DNA from: Agitococcus sp.
Lineage (GTDB): Bacteria; Pseudomonadota; Gammaproteobacteria; Pseudomonadales; Moraxellaceae
Reading direction: 5' to 3'
NCBI GenBank assembly: GCA_030646715.1
Contig: JAUSLJ010000011.1
Location: forward strand, 1 to 64,000
Length of the DNA stretch: 64,000 nt
Of this stretch, positions 34,898-44,779 are shown piece by piece; positions within the stretch are counted from its first letter, which is position 1, and each line of letters begins with the position of its first letter. The translations under genes were made by a program, and so were the position numbers. The notes beneath the pieces are model-generated. The model saw only the letters and a list, made by a program, of their open reading frames with translations, had not been told where the DNA came from and searched no databases.

Positions 34898-36260
34898 ACC
34901 CCTATCCTCGTGGCAACAAGAACTGAAAGCCCTTAGCACCTTAATGGCTCCGATTTTAGTGACCCAACTGGCACAAGCGGGTTATGGCTTTATAGATACC
35001 GTCATGGCGGGTCAAGTGTCACCCTTAGATTTAGCCGCTGTTGCTATTGGCTCTAGTGTTTGGCTGCCGTTATTTTTGCTCATCTCTGGCATTGTCATGG
35101 CCACCACGCCTTTAGTTGCAGCGGCTTATGGCGCAGGACGTTTCTCAGAAATCCCCAAAATTACCCATCAATCGTTGTGGCTGGGTTTGATTATTGGTGT
35201 GATTGGCATGTTTATTTTGCAACACATTAGCTTTATTTTCCCTCTGTTGGGTGTACCCCATAATCTGCAAGAAAAAACCGAATTGTATTTATTAGGCGTG
35301 TCTTTTGGTATGCCCTCCGTCGCTATTTTTTGTGTGTTACGGTTTTATAGTGAAGCACTCGGCCATACTAAACCTGTGATGATTATTAGCCTGCTGGGTA
35401 TCGTCTTAAACATTCCCGCTAATTATGTCTTTATTCATGGTTTATGGGGTTTGCCAAAAATGGGCGGTGCCGGTTGTGGCTGGGCAACTGCGATTGTCAT
35501 GTTTAGTATGACTTTATTGCTGGCTGCCTATGTCTTGCTTTCCCCTAGTTTTAGCCAAACCCGACTCTTACAAAGCAATGGCAAACCACTCGCCTCGTTA
35601 ATGTGGCGTATTCTTAAACTAGGTGTGCCGATTGGTGCCGCGATATTTTTTGAAGTCAGTTTGTTTTCTTGCGTCGCTGTGTTGGTTAGTCCTTTAGGTG
35701 AGTTGGTCGTTGCTTCGCACCAAATCAGCCTGTCGGTGACTTCCCTATTGTTTATGGTTCCCTTAAGTCTAGCTATTAGCATGACCATTAGAACAGGTCA
35801 GTCTTTTGGCCGACAGGATATACTGGGTATTCAACTCACCCGTAAAGTGGGTTTGATAACCACCACCGCCGTCGCTTGTTTTTCAGCATTGATGATTATT
35901 TTCTGTCGTGATGATATTACTCGTCTTTATACCAACGACGAAACCGTCCGCGCTTTAGCGTCAGACTTATTATTATTTGCCGCAGGCTATCAAGTTTTTG
36001 ATGCCCTACAAGTGGGTGCAGCAGGTTGTTTACGTGGTATGCAACAAACACGTAGCCCCATGATGCTCACGCTTTTCGCTTATTGGGTTGTTGCCTTGCC
36101 TGTGGGTTATAGTTTGGCGATGTTTCCACTTTGGCACGACAAACCATTAGGTGCGTATGGCTTTTGGTTGGGTTTAGTCGTGGGTTTAGGAGTAGCATCT
36201 CTACTGCTCAATTGGCGACTCGCTAAATCATTACCGCGTTTAGAAAAAAAATGGGCTTAA
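34890..36260 (+). CDS. MATE family multidrug efflux transporter (NorM/MdtK-like)
   Basis: 456 residues with 12 hydrophobic segments in two pseudo-repeats. The start ELKALSTLMAPILVTQLAQAGYGFIDTVMAGQ is the classic MATE motif of helix 1, repeated in helix 7 as LKLGVPIGAAIFFEVSLFSCV. It exports cationic drugs and dyes in exchange for Na+ or H+ at the inner membrane. It overlaps the preceding spermidine-synthase-like gene by 8 bases. Confidence 0.92.
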   Translation: MSKPLSSWQQELKALSTLMAPILVTQLAQAGYGFIDTVMAGQVSPLDLAAVAIGSSVWLPLFLLISGIVMATTPLVAAAYGAGRFSEIPKITHQSLWLGLIIGVIGMFILQHISFIFPLLGVPHNLQEKTELYLLGVSFGMPSVAIFCVLRFYSEALGHTKPVMIISLLGIVLNIPANYVFIHGLWGLPKMGGAGCGWATAIVMFSMTLLLAAYVLLSPSFSQTRLLQSNGKPLASLMWRILKLGVPIGAAIFFEVSLFSCVAVLVSPLGELVVASHQISLSVTSLLFMVPLSLAISMTIRTGQSFGRQDILGIQLTRKVGLITTTAVACFSALMIIFCRDDITRLYTNDETVRALASDLLLFAAGYQVFDALQVGAAGCLRGMQQTRSPMMLTLFAYWVVALPVGYSLAMFPLWHDKPLGAYGFWLGLVVGLGVASLLLNWRLAKSLPRLEKKWA

Positions 36261-36431
36261 CATCCTCATACAATTAACGAAATATTGGCGAAGGTGTTTT
36301 GCCTAAGTAGGCATAATGTCGTATCTTATCAGACAACTGGCAGTCATCGACCTTTCCTTGACCCGACAATAAAATGCTCATAATCCAGTGTAAACGGATT
36401 GATAAAAGCCCATAATTTGCAAGGATATTTT

Positions 36432-37664
36432 ATGTTCGCACAAGCAATTGCTGACTTTCAGGCCAACCCGTGGCTGTATATTTCCATCCCCTTTATTAGT
36501 GGCATTATTGGTTACGTCACCAAAGTTGTTGCTATTCAGATGATGTTTGCGCCAATGGATTTTTGGGGCTTCAAAATCTTCGGTATTCCTATTGGTTGGC
36601 AAGGCATTGTGCCGCGTAAAGCCGAAAAAATGGCAACCATTTCTGTCGAGCTGATGACGACCAAACTCATTCGCGCCGAAGAGATTTTTGCCCGTCTTGA
36701 CCCCCAACGTATTGCTAAAGAAATCGAAATTCCCATGCTCGCGGCGGCAGAAGATATTACTCGTGCGGTCGCGCAACAGTATCAACCGGGTTTATGGGAA
36801 GGAATGCCAGAATTTGCTCGTCAAAAAATCATTCGCAAAGTGCAACTCGAATCGCCCGCGGTGGTCGAAACCATCATGTCGGAAGTACTAAAAGACGTAA
36901 ATAAATACTTTGATATCAAACACATGGTTATCTCCAATTTATTGAAAGATAAACGCATGCTCAATGATATTTTTCAAAAAGTCGGTCGTCAGGAATTTAA
37001 GTTTTTTAGTAATGCAGGATTTTGGTTTGGCCTAGGCATTGGTGTCATTCAAATGGTCTGTTGGCTTCTCTTCAAGCAAGCATGGATGTTGCCTGCCTTT
37101 GGTGGCTTTGTTGGTTTTTTTAGCGATTGGGCAGCCTTACAAATGATGTTTAGGCCGCTCACGCCCAAAACAATTATGGGTATTACCTTTCAAGGTTTGT
37201 TTCTCAAGCGTCAAAACGAAGTGGCTTCAGATTATGCCGCTTTGATTTCTAAACAATTGTTAACCACCTCCAACATGATGGAAGAGTTATTTCGTGGGGC
37301 ACTCTCAGACCGCATCATGGACTTAGTCAATCGTCATGTGAAACAAATGATTGATGAACAAGCGGGTGTTGTCCGCCCTCTTGTGGTCTATTCGGTGGGC
37401 AGTCAAAAATATATTGAAATGAAAAATCAAGTAGCGGCGCGTATTCTCGCCTGTTTACCTGAAACAATGAAACATGCCGAATCGTATGCGGATGACGCGA
37501 TGGACATTCGTAATACCTTAGTTGGTCGTATGCAACAACTGACTGCGGAAGAGTTTGAAGGAATGTTACGCCCAGCGTTTAAGGAAGATGAGTGGTCTTT
37601 GATTGCCGTCGGTGCTGCACTCGGCTTTATAGTCGGTGAAATGCAAATTCATTTTATGCTTTAA
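36432..37664 (+). CDS. DUF445 family membrane protein
   Basis: 410 residues from the ATG at 36432, which has AAGGA upstream; an ATG at 36399 adds 11 residues. Hydrophobic segments lie at the N-terminus (WLYISIPFISGIIGYVTKV), the middle (FGLGIGVIQMVCWLLFKQ, AFGGFVGFFSDWAAL) and the end (VGAALGFIVGEMQIHF). The pair VTKVVAIQMMFAP and SDWAALQMMFRPL is the internal repeat that defines DUF445. Function is unknown. Confidence 0.85.
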   Translation: MFAQAIADFQANPWLYISIPFISGIIGYVTKVVAIQMMFAPMDFWGFKIFGIPIGWQGIVPRKAEKMATISVELMTTKLIRAEEIFARLDPQRIAKEIEIPMLAAAEDITRAVAQQYQPGLWEGMPEFARQKIIRKVQLESPAVVETIMSEVLKDVNKYFDIKHMVISNLLKDKRMLNDIFQKVGRQEFKFFSNAGFWFGLGIGVIQMVCWLLFKQAWMLPAFGGFVGFFSDWAALQMMFRPLTPKTIMGITFQGLFLKRQNEVASDYAALISKQLLTTSNMMEELFRGALSDRIMDLVNRHVKQMIDEQAGVVRPLVVYSVGSQKYIEMKNQVAARILACLPETMKHAESYADDAMDIRNTLVGRMQQLTAEEFEGMLRPAFKEDEWSLIAVGAALGFIVGEMQIHFML

Positions 37665-37671
37665 TGGACAA

Positions 37672-37708
37672 ATCTCCCCTAACCCCTCTTTTCCTAAGAG
37701 GGGTATTT
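37672..37708. repeat. Intergenic palindrome, CCCCTCTTT family
   Basis: AATCTCCCCTAACCCCTCTT, then CCTAAGAGGGG, folds as CCCCTCTT/AAGAGGGG between the convergent DUF445 and tusA genes. It may serve as their shared terminator. It is the same family as 8118-8205, 56012-56052 and 59255-59360. Confidence 0.65.
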
Positions 37709-37718
37709 CAACCCTGCC

Positions 37719-37964
37719 CTACTTTTTCTGAATGACATAATAAAACTGGCCACTTTCTAAAATTTCTGCCTTTACCAAGATATGCCCTAAAAACTGACAA
37801 AACTTGGGGATATCACGTTGTGTCGAAGGGTCTGTCGCTTGTACTGCCAATAACTCACCTGACTGCATGGTACGCACGATTTTATGCAACATCATTACAG
37901 GTTCAGGGCACAACAAACCACAGGCATCAAGCTGATGATTAATCGTTAAAGACTCAGAGATCAT
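37719..37964 (-). CDS. tusA: TusA-family sulfurtransferase
   Basis: 81 residues, the normal TusA length. The active site is [13 protein letters not shown] with Cys19, the persulfide-carrying residue in E. coli TusA, and the downstream [19 protein letters not shown] block is conserved. It relays sulfur from a cysteine desulfurase for tRNA 2-thiouridine or other pathways in the cytosol. It is followed on the same strand by no partner, and the gene upstream (38007-39239) is separated by 42 bases. Confidence 0.92.
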   Translation of the reverse strand: MISESLTINHQLDACGLLCPEPVMMLHKIVRTMQSGELLAVQATDPSTQRDIPKFCQFLGHILVKAEILESGQFYYVIQKK

Positions 37965-38006
37965 ATTACTTCATCACCATTCTAGTATTACTTGCTGCTC
38001 TTAAAC

Positions 38007-39239
38007 TTAACGCCTTAACCACTGCCCCCACCTGACAACAGGCCATAACAACAATAAACATATTGCTGCGGACAATAGATAGTAAAAAGTATAACCCATG
38101 AAATCGGCTACTAAGCCTGCCAACAAGCCCGCCGACCCGCCAAAAATCGCCAAAATACTCACTTGCAAAGTAAAGTCACTACCCGCATGGTCACGCCGAC
38201 ATTGATCCATCACCGCCGAAAGTAAGGCAACCGTTGCTAAACCACTGGCAAAATGCTCAAAAGCGTTAATCCCATAAACCAACATATTATTGACTTGTCC
38301 AGTGGTGTGCCATTGCCACGATAAAATACCATAACAAGCCAACCCAATCGCCTGCAAGATACCAAACGCTACTAACGCTTGATAACGGCCTATTCTGCTC
38401 GTTAACACGCCACCGAGCAGTGCACCCAGCAAAGTAGCCACCGAACCCAAGACACTGACAAATAGCCCTATTTGCTGGAGTTTAAACCCCATATCCACCA
38501 ACATAGGTTTAACCATAACCGAACCCAGCCCATCACCGACTTTATAAGTCACTAATACCCAAAACCATGCTTTAAAAGCGGGCGTTGCTGTAAATGACTT
38601 AAACACTTGTGAATAACTTAAACCCACTTCGGATGGTGATACTTCAACAACAGGCTCACGATATAAAAGAATTGGCACAGTCAACAGCACTAACAGAACA
38701 GCCATCAACAAAAAAGATAACTGCCAGTCCCACACATCCACCAAATACAACAATAAACCGCCACCAATAATTAAACCTAACCGATAACCACCGACCTGCA
38801 CACTGGTACCAAAAGAACGCTCCTCGTAGCTTAGCGAACGAACAGCTAAAGCATCACTGGCTATGTCTTGAGTCGCGGCAAATAAATTCAATAAAAACAT
38901 CAGGGCAAAAAAATGGTAAACACCTTGTGTTGTCGCTAAATCATAAGGATTAAAACAGGCAATCACGATCAACAACAACACCGCCAAAGCCTGCATCGGT
39001 AAAATCCACGAACGCGATCGACCCAAACGACTGGAGTGATATTTATCAACATAAGGTGACCACAAAAACTTTAATGCCCACGGAATTGCCAATAAACCAC
39101 TAAAGCCAATCACCGTTAACGAGACATCATAGCTGCGCAAAATAGCAGGTAAGGCTTGACTAAAAATTCCCGTAGGCAAACCCTGCGCTAAATAGAGCGT
39201 CAGTAATATGGCCAAGCGTTGATTTAGAGTATGTGGCAT
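38007..39239 (-). CDS. MFS transporter (AmpG/PAT-like)
   Basis: 410 residues, about 12 hydrophobic segments. LTLYLAQGLPTGIFSQALPAILR at the start, IPWALKFLWSPYVDKY as the loop 2-3 motif and TQDIASDALAVRSLSYEERS are characteristic of the AmpG/acetyl-CoA (PAT) branch of the major facilitator superfamily. Muropeptide import is one known role of the branch; it is not proven here. Its ATG overlaps the purU stop by one base (TAATG), so the two are translated together. Confidence 0.82.
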   Translation of the reverse strand: MPHTLNQRLAILLTLYLAQGLPTGIFSQALPAILRSYDVSLTVIGFSGLLAIPWALKFLWSPYVDKYHSSRLGRSRSWILPMQALAVLLLIVIACFNPYDLATTQGVYHFFALMFLLNLFAATQDIASDALAVRSLSYEERSFGTSVQVGGYRLGLIIGGGLLLYLVDVWDWQLSFLLMAVLLVLLTVPILLYREPVVEVSPSEVGLSYSQVFKSFTATPAFKAWFWVLVTYKVGDGLGSVMVKPMLVDMGFKLQQIGLFVSVLGSVATLLGALLGGVLTSRIGRYQALVAFGILQAIGLACYGILSWQWHTTGQVNNMLVYGINAFEHFASGLATVALLSAVMDQCRRDHAGSDFTLQVSILAIFGGSAGLLAGLVADFMGYTFYYLLSAAICLLLLWPVVRWGQWLRR

Positions 39240-40105
39240 TAGGAGAACACAATCGTTTTATTGCCATGAACAATAACTCGATCTTCTAAATGCCAACGGA
39301 CAGCACGAGCCAAAACATTACGTTCCACATCTTCACCCAATTCGCGTAGCGTTTCGACATCATCACCATGCGACATCCGCTCAACCGCTTGCTCAATAAT
39401 CGGCCCTTGATCCAAATCAGCCGTCACATAATGCGCCGTCGCACCAATCAACTTTACGCCCTTGTCATAGGCTTGCTGATAGGGATTTGCACCAACAAAT
39501 GCAGGCAAAAAAGAATGATGAATATTAATAATCTTATGCGGCCACTGATTTACAAAATCAGCACTTAAAATTTGCATATAACGCGCTAATACTACCAAGT
39601 CATTGCCTTGCAGTAAGGCTTGAACTTGCGCTTCTGCTTCGACTTTATTGTCTTTGGTGACTTTTACCACATGAAAAGGCACTTTAAATCCTTCAACTGC
39701 TTCTCTTAAATCTTCATGGTTACTGATAACCGCCGTAATATCACAGGGCAAACCACCGCGTGACCAACGCCATAATAGCTCTAGTAAGGCATGATCGTAC
39801 TTAGACACTAAGACCGCGACTTTTTTACGGTCAGCGGCATAACTTAAATGCCAATCCATTTGATAACGTTTGGCAACAGCATCCGCAAAAGTTTGGGCTA
39901 ACACTTGCCGTGACAAATCTAAATGCGGGGTTTGAAACTCCAAACGCATAAAATAAGTGCCACCTTCGGGAGCAGTTGAATGCTGATCTAAGGCAGTAAT
40001 ATTTGCGCCATGATTATATAAAAAATTAGAGACAGCACTGACAATACCTGATTTATCAGGACAGGTTATTAACAGTCGGGCGGTGGTATTTACAGCAGTT
40101 GTCAT
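39239..40105 (-). CDS. purU: Formyltetrahydrofolate deformylase
   Basis: About 288 residues from ATG 40105 ([20 protein letters not shown]). An ATG at 40129 adds eight residues, has GAAAG upstream and cannot be excluded. An N-terminal ACT domain ([32 protein letters not shown]) is followed by a formyltransferase fold with [26 protein letters not shown] and [19 protein letters not shown], the catalytic Asn-His-Asp region being HHS and the DQGP aspartate. It releases formate from 10-formyl-THF. Coupled to the MFS gene by TAATG. Confidence 0.94.
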   Translation of the reverse strand: MTTAVNTTARLLITCPDKSGIVSAVSNFLYNHGANITALDQHSTAPEGGTYFMRLEFQTPHLDLSRQVLAQTFADAVAKRYQMDWHLSYAADRKKVAVLVSKYDHALLELLWRWSRGGLPCDITAVISNHEDLREAVEGFKVPFHVVKVTKDNKVEAEAQVQALLQGNDLVVLARYMQILSADFVNQWPHKIINIHHSFLPAFVGANPYQQAYDKGVKLIGATAHYVTADLDQGPIIEQAVERMSHGDDVETLRELGEDVERNVLARAVRWHLEDRVIVHGNKTIVFS

Positions 40106-40161
40106 AAAATTTGGCTCAAAAAATGTCATTCTTTCGTTGTCTAGCGTAACATCTCGCTATT

Positions 40162-40259
40162 AGGACTTAAGCGGTTATCGCTTATTTATTCGCACCTCAG
40201 TCGCGTTTTGCGAATCATGTTCACAAAACGCGCTAATCTCGGTGCGATGCTTAAGTTCT
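40162..40259. repeat. Nested 98-bp palindrome, AGGACTTA family
   Basis: Outer arms AGGACTTAAGC (40162-40172) and GCTTAAGTTCT (40249-40259), middle arms CGCACC (40191-40196) and GGTGCG (40241-40246), and inner arms CGCGTTTTG (40202-40210) and CAAAACGCG (40224-40232) make one nested fold. It fills much of the 314-base gap between purU and the outer-membrane protein gene. No ORF or protein match; MITE-like. Confidence 0.6.
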
Positions 40260-40443
40260 GACGATGTCTGAATTTAGCACGCGTATCATAACTTTTTCTG
40301 AGTTAGGATGGAATTTTGCTATTTCACGTGTCAATTTTGCCTTTAATGTATTTTTCGTCAACTTGCACCTTGACAACAAACCGTATTTTGCAAATTATCG
40401 GCATACCTTGGAACTATTCTTTTTACAACACGTAGGAACAACA

Positions 40444-40968
40444 ATGAAACGTCTCACTGTTGCTTTAATCGCAGCGCTTAGCAGCCCTCTCGTTTTAGCT
40501 GTCGAAAAGCCTTATATCGGTATTGACTATCAACTGGGCACTTATACTGAAAGTAAGTTTGAGGTCAAACCTGAAGCTTTACGTTTACGTGCGGGCACTG
40601 AGCTCACCCCATATTTCGCTATCGAAGCCCACGCGGGTATAGGCACAAAATCGGATGTCGCCATATTAGATGCTAAAGGCACAAAATCGGACATTAATGT
40701 AGAAAGCTATTACGGTTTATTTGTGCGCCCGCAAATTAGCCTTAATGACATGGCAAGCGTTTATGCCTTGTTAGGAAGTACCTATTTAGATGTGTCGAGT
40801 TCTGCTACTGCTGTTCAAGCAGAACAAAAAACTTTTGGCAAGTCCTTTTCTTATGGCGTTGGCGCAGACGTAAAAGTCTATAAAAAAATACGCTTAAGCG
40901 CGGACTATATTAAATATATGGACTCCTACAAGGCGATCAGCTTTGGTGTTCGTATCCCTATTGAATAA
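40444..40968 (+). CDS. Small outer-membrane beta-barrel protein (OmpA-like barrel fold)
   Basis: 174 residues from the ATG at 40444 (AGGA upstream); an in-frame ATG at 40264 would remove the signal peptide from the N-terminus and is rejected. The signal peptide is MKRLTVALIAALSSPLVLA. The mature part has alternating amphipathic strands (YIGIDYQLGTYTESKF, SVYALLGSTYLDVS, GVGADVKVYKKIRLSADYIKY) and ends SFGVRIPIE, fitting an eight-strand barrel of the porin/OprF-like type. It lacks a peptidoglycan-binding domain. A strong terminator follows. Confidence 0.75.
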   Translation: MKRLTVALIAALSSPLVLAVEKPYIGIDYQLGTYTESKFEVKPEALRLRAGTELTPYFAIEAHAGIGTKSDVAILDAKGTKSDINVESYYGLFVRPQISLNDMASVYALLGSTYLDVSSSATAVQAEQKTFGKSFSYGVGADVKVYKKIRLSADYIKYMDSYKAISFGVRIPIE

Positions 40969-40987
40969 TTATGGTCGTGAAGTTCAT

Positions 40988-41019
40988 AAAAAAGCCACAA
41001 CAGATGTTGTGGCTTTTTT
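40988..41019. terminator. Bidirectional rho-independent terminator
   Basis: AAAAAAGCCACAAC (40988-41001) and GTTGTGGCTTTTTT (41006-41019) form a perfect stem with a 4-base loop and T-runs in both directions. It serves the barrel gene and the convergent Ig-repeat lipoprotein. Confidence 0.92.
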
Positions 41020-41085
41020 ATTTGAGAGCCGACTAGCGCACTCCAACTCAACGTTGAAATACGCCAATCCTCATGTCAAGAGATA

Positions 41086-43914
41086 CTAAGGTGCACGATA
41101 ATACACATTAAAATCAGTTTGTTTTTGTGTACAAGGGTTAATGACTGTTGCCGTGTCTAAGTCCGTTAAAGCAAGATTCTTATACAGTGGTTTAGTACCA
41201 TTCGAGCTTGTTAACACAGATGTAACCACACCCGCAACCACCTCAAAAACGATTGAAGGCCTACCATAAGGACTAATCGTGCCCCCAGGTGGCGTAACCG
41301 CTTGATCAGTCACATCAGCCGACAATACCGGCAAGATAAAGGTACGATCCGTTTTAGACTCAGAACCCGATACTTCGGTTGATGCAATGACTTTGACTTC
41401 TAACCAATTTGCATAACTTTTACCATATTGAATAGTAAATGCTGACCGACCTGCATCATTAGTCACCAACTTACCTATTACTGACACAGGATTGCCTGGA
41501 GATAACATGCCATCGGTATTTACATCTTCACTTTTTGGCAGTAAATCCAAAATACCATTTTCATTGGTATCTTCATTTAAACATGCCGCAGAAGGAGCCA
41601 ATAAAGACAAGTCAATGCTCGCTGCTCCTGTCACTGTAACCGCTGTAGGGTCAACCGCAGCTGTCTGCCAAGTTTTTGAAAGTGTATTATAAAAATAAAT
41701 ACCCTTGAAAAACCTTGTTGGAATCACTTGCACAGAGATATTGCTATCTCTCACAGGCTGTCCCACAGCGTCAGTTACCGCAACACTCAATGGCAGGGCA
41801 TAAGTTGTGTCATCAACAACTAACAATGTTTTACCTGCAGCAATTGAAATAAACAATGCCTGCCCACCAACCGTTAATTGAGCACTACCGTCTGGATTCT
41901 TGACAGTTCCAACAGGCTTAATATCTGCTGGAATACTTTTTGCTGCGTCCGCCTTAATAATGGCGCTGATTTTGACAGCATCTTTAGCCGTTACCAAAGT
42001 GCCCGCTGTATAAGTAACACTTGCTTTACCATCAGCATCAGTTTTAGCAACCGATGTAGATAACCCACCATTTGATGGATCTTCTTCTCGTGTAAATTCT
42101 ACTAATGCATCACTAACAGGGTTATCTTTAGCATCTAAAACCTTGGTAACAATAACCGCCTGCTCTTTAGGCTTGAGCGTAGAGAGGCTTGTTTGCAAGG
42201 TCATTTTGCTCGGAATTGTTGACACAAAAGGAATTTCCGCATGCCCCGTAATAGTTTGCATGCCTGTACCAACATCCGTCTCAACAATATCTACACGAGC
42301 CATACCAGGAAATATGGACCTAATTTCAGCTTTGGCAATGCCGTCACCATTTAAATCATTATCCAACAATGGAGTGATGATTGTTCCTAATGTTGTCACA
42401 AACTTAACTGTTTTATTGGCAGGCTTAGATTGCACTTTCACAAAATAACCGCTGGTATTGATACCACCCTTGGTGATGTCTTCGCCTTTGGCATTAACAA
42501 AAGAAACCTTAAGTCCAGTATCAGACACAACTACTTTTGTCGATCCACTCAAACCATAAGCAGTGTTTTTTGCAGTTATTGTTGCATCTGCATTAAAAAG
42601 TAATTTATCCAGTGTTACAGTACCTGTCGCTCCCGTTGGATCGGTTCTAGTTATTCCGCCGCCATCAAAGGTAATTGGAACCCCAACAACACCAGCACCA
42701 CGACCGTTTCTAACCGTCGCAGTAATTTGGTTTTCTTGACCAACTGACGTATTAATAACTGTTGGGTCTAACGCAACAGTTGTACCTCTTAAGAACAAGT
42801 CGACACAATCTGTAGGGTTTTTACCTAGCGTATCACTACCAACCGTAACAATGATTCTGCGATTACTATTACTGTTATCAGCAACACTAAATACCGTTGT
42901 TGCTTGGCCATTTTCATCGGTCAGAATATCATTTTTATTGAGTGTACCACGCAATGTTTTTACCAATTGCGTCGGCTTAAACTGATTAGCATCAGCAACA
43001 TTTTGCGAACAACGCTCAGTCGCATTCTCCATCGGTTCGTTAGAAAGCACTTGAAAAGATACTTTCGCATTTTTAACGAGTGATTGTGATGCATTGAACA
43101 CCGTTGCAGTTAAAATAACTGAATCCGTGCCCGTTTTAAGTAGATCAGTTTGCGCTGTCAATAAAACTTCAAGTTGATTAACAATTCTAAAAGGAATGCT
43201 TTTTGTTGCTTTGCTCCCCAACTCATCAACATAAGAAACAAGTAGAGTATTATCACCAGCCAGTTGATTTAATCCGTCAATGCTAACCGTCACTTGGCCA
43301 CTAGCATTTGTTCTCGCCGTGGTTGCACCCAGTCGGCCTACACCTGCAATGTTAGATGCCAAGCCAAATTCAATCAGCTTATCAGCGCCTACTGCTTTGC
43401 CCGAACCATCTTTTAATGTCATCGTAATACTGGCTGTTGTTTGGCCCGATGTTGATATGACAATATCATTCGTGTTATTAGATTCAAGAGTGTAAGAAGA
43501 AGCTTTCGTTGCACCATCTATCACTTCATAAGGAATAGTTTGGCGAGTAATGTCATTTTTACTATCCGTATATGTAACTGTTAATATGCCTTTATCAACA
43601 TCACCGTTGCCAAGGAGTGAAAAATTAGCAATACCATTAGCGTCTGTTTCAACACTAGACTTTGATAGCGTCGCTGAACCAGAGGAAACCTGAATAGTTA
43701 CCAGTTTATTAGCTAGTGGCTGGGTTCCGTCAATCAGCCTAATCGAGACCGCAGTAGAACCGTTTATTGCAGCTAAAACCTTTGCAGGTACATCGACAAT
43801 AGTTGCCGATGACTGCCCATTTAACGAAAGATCACTTCCTCCGCCACACGAAGCCACCAATGCCGCCATTAAAAAATAGGCAGGTAAACGGCCGTAATGC
43901 TCCCAGTTGTGCAT
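41086..43914 (-). CDS. Large lipoprotein with bacterial Ig-like (Big) repeats
   Basis: 942 residues. A lipoprotein signal ends ALVASC (Cys23), followed by GGGSD. The rest is a chain of roughly eight to nine Ig-like repeats of invasin/Big_1 type with the recurring 'V.TDANG.A.FSLLG' pattern (ETDANGIANFSLLGNG, RTNASGQVTVSIDG, KTDADGKASVTYTAG). A calcium-loop-like DTNENGILDLLPKSEDVNTDG segment is near residue 780. It is probably exposed on the surface for adhesion or matrix binding. The last ~150 residues are less repetitive. It stands alone, with its terminator at 40988-41019. Confidence 0.78.
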   Translation of the reverse strand: MHNWEHYGRLPAYFLMAALVASCGGGSDLSLNGQSSATIVDVPAKVLAAINGSTAVSIRLIDGTQPLANKLVTIQVSSGSATLSKSSVETDANGIANFSLLGNGDVDKGILTVTYTDSKNDITRQTIPYEVIDGATKASSYTLESNNTNDIVISTSGQTTASITMTLKDGSGKAVGADKLIEFGLASNIAGVGRLGATTARTNASGQVTVSIDGLNQLAGDNTLLVSYVDELGSKATKSIPFRIVNQLEVLLTAQTDLLKTGTDSVILTATVFNASQSLVKNAKVSFQVLSNEPMENATERCSQNVADANQFKPTQLVKTLRGTLNKNDILTDENGQATTVFSVADNSNSNRRIIVTVGSDTLGKNPTDCVDLFLRGTTVALDPTVINTSVGQENQITATVRNGRGAGVVGVPITFDGGGITRTDPTGATGTVTLDKLLFNADATITAKNTAYGLSGSTKVVVSDTGLKVSFVNAKGEDITKGGINTSGYFVKVQSKPANKTVKFVTTLGTIITPLLDNDLNGDGIAKAEIRSIFPGMARVDIVETDVGTGMQTITGHAEIPFVSTIPSKMTLQTSLSTLKPKEQAVIVTKVLDAKDNPVSDALVEFTREEDPSNGGLSTSVAKTDADGKASVTYTAGTLVTAKDAVKISAIIKADAAKSIPADIKPVGTVKNPDGSAQLTVGGQALFISIAAGKTLLVVDDTTYALPLSVAVTDAVGQPVRDSNISVQVIPTRFFKGIYFYNTLSKTWQTAAVDPTAVTVTGAASIDLSLLAPSAACLNEDTNENGILDLLPKSEDVNTDGMLSPGNPVSVIGKLVTNDAGRSAFTIQYGKSYANWLEVKVIASTEVSGSESKTDRTFILPVLSADVTDQAVTPPGGTISPYGRPSIVFEVVAGVVTSVLTSSNGTKPLYKNLALTDLDTATVINPCTQKQTDFNVYYRAP

Positions 43915-44091
43915 TGTTATAAACCCTCAATTGTTTTTGCTATTGCGCCACATCTTGCTACAAAAAAACACCATAGCACTAAAAGACGTAAAGACGCACC
44001 ATGGAAAACTTATACTGGATAACTTAAAAAACTTCAATCGCTTAAACGTACACGCGCCAAACTCTGTACAGTTATTAGTGCGATTTATGAC

Positions 44092-44727
44092 TTACTCGCC
44101 ATACTGTTTCAATAAGTCGGGTAATCGCTCTAATGCTTCACCTTGTAGATAAGGCGCTTCTAAGCTAATGATTTGATAAATTCCGCGCCGCAACAAACTT
44201 TGACTCAAAACGACCTCTTCACCAAAAAAGCCACTACTGACGACAAATGATGCCCAACTGGTAGTCAAAATCCAGATATTGACAATCATTGCTTGAACAT
44301 CCTGCTCCGTTGCTCGAATTAACTCTGCTTTTCTTAGGGCATTATAAACAAGATACGCCTGCGCCATGACTTTGGCAGCAAACTGCCGATAAGAGGCTCT
44401 TAAACGCGGGCTTTCTTCCAATAAATGCCCCAAATCACGATGTAAAAAACGATATTCCCATAATTGATTAAAAATCGACTCGAAATAACCGATTTTTTCG
44501 CCATAGGTAATCACCCTATTGTCTGGGACACTGAGTGCTTTGACCATACTGTCTTCATAGGTCAAAAAAATTTCATAAATAATGTCTTCTTTACTGCGAA
44601 AGTGATAATACAAATTGCCTGGACTGATGTTTAAAGCAGCCGCAATATGATTAGTCGTGACACTGCGCTCACCCGAGTCGTTAAACAACGCCAAACTCTT
44701 CATTAATATGCGATCACGTGTCTTCAA
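44092..44727 (-). CDS. TetR-family transcriptional regulator
   Basis: 211 residues from a TTG start with AGAGGA about 8 bases upstream. The N-terminal TetR helix-turn-helix is KTRDRILMKSLALFNDSGER, then TTNHIAAALNISPGNLYYHF and RSKEDIIYEIF. The C-terminal ligand domain has no recognisable ligand. It is divergent from the coniferyl aldehyde dehydrogenase gene at 44974, with two palindromes in the gap, so it probably represses itself and the dehydrogenase, most likely in response to an aldehyde or a fatty compound (inferred). Confidence 0.88.
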   Translation of the reverse strand: MKTRDRILMKSLALFNDSGERSVTTNHIAAALNISPGNLYYHFRSKEDIIYEIFLTYEDSMVKALSVPDNRVITYGEKIGYFESIFNQLWEYRFLHRDLGHLLEESPRLRASYRQFAAKVMAQAYLVYNALRKAELIRATEQDVQAMIVNIWILTTSWASFVVSSGFFGEEVVLSQSLLRRGIYQIISLEAPYLQGEALERLPDLLKQYGE

Positions 44728-44779
44728 TGGAACATCCTCTTAACCGTTGAGCAGAAAAATCTAATTTTAATTTGACACA

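Noticed and set aside
43907-44152. 81-residue plus-strand frame between the Ig lipoprotein and tetR
   Set aside because: No ribosome site or domain, and it runs into the antisense of tetR.
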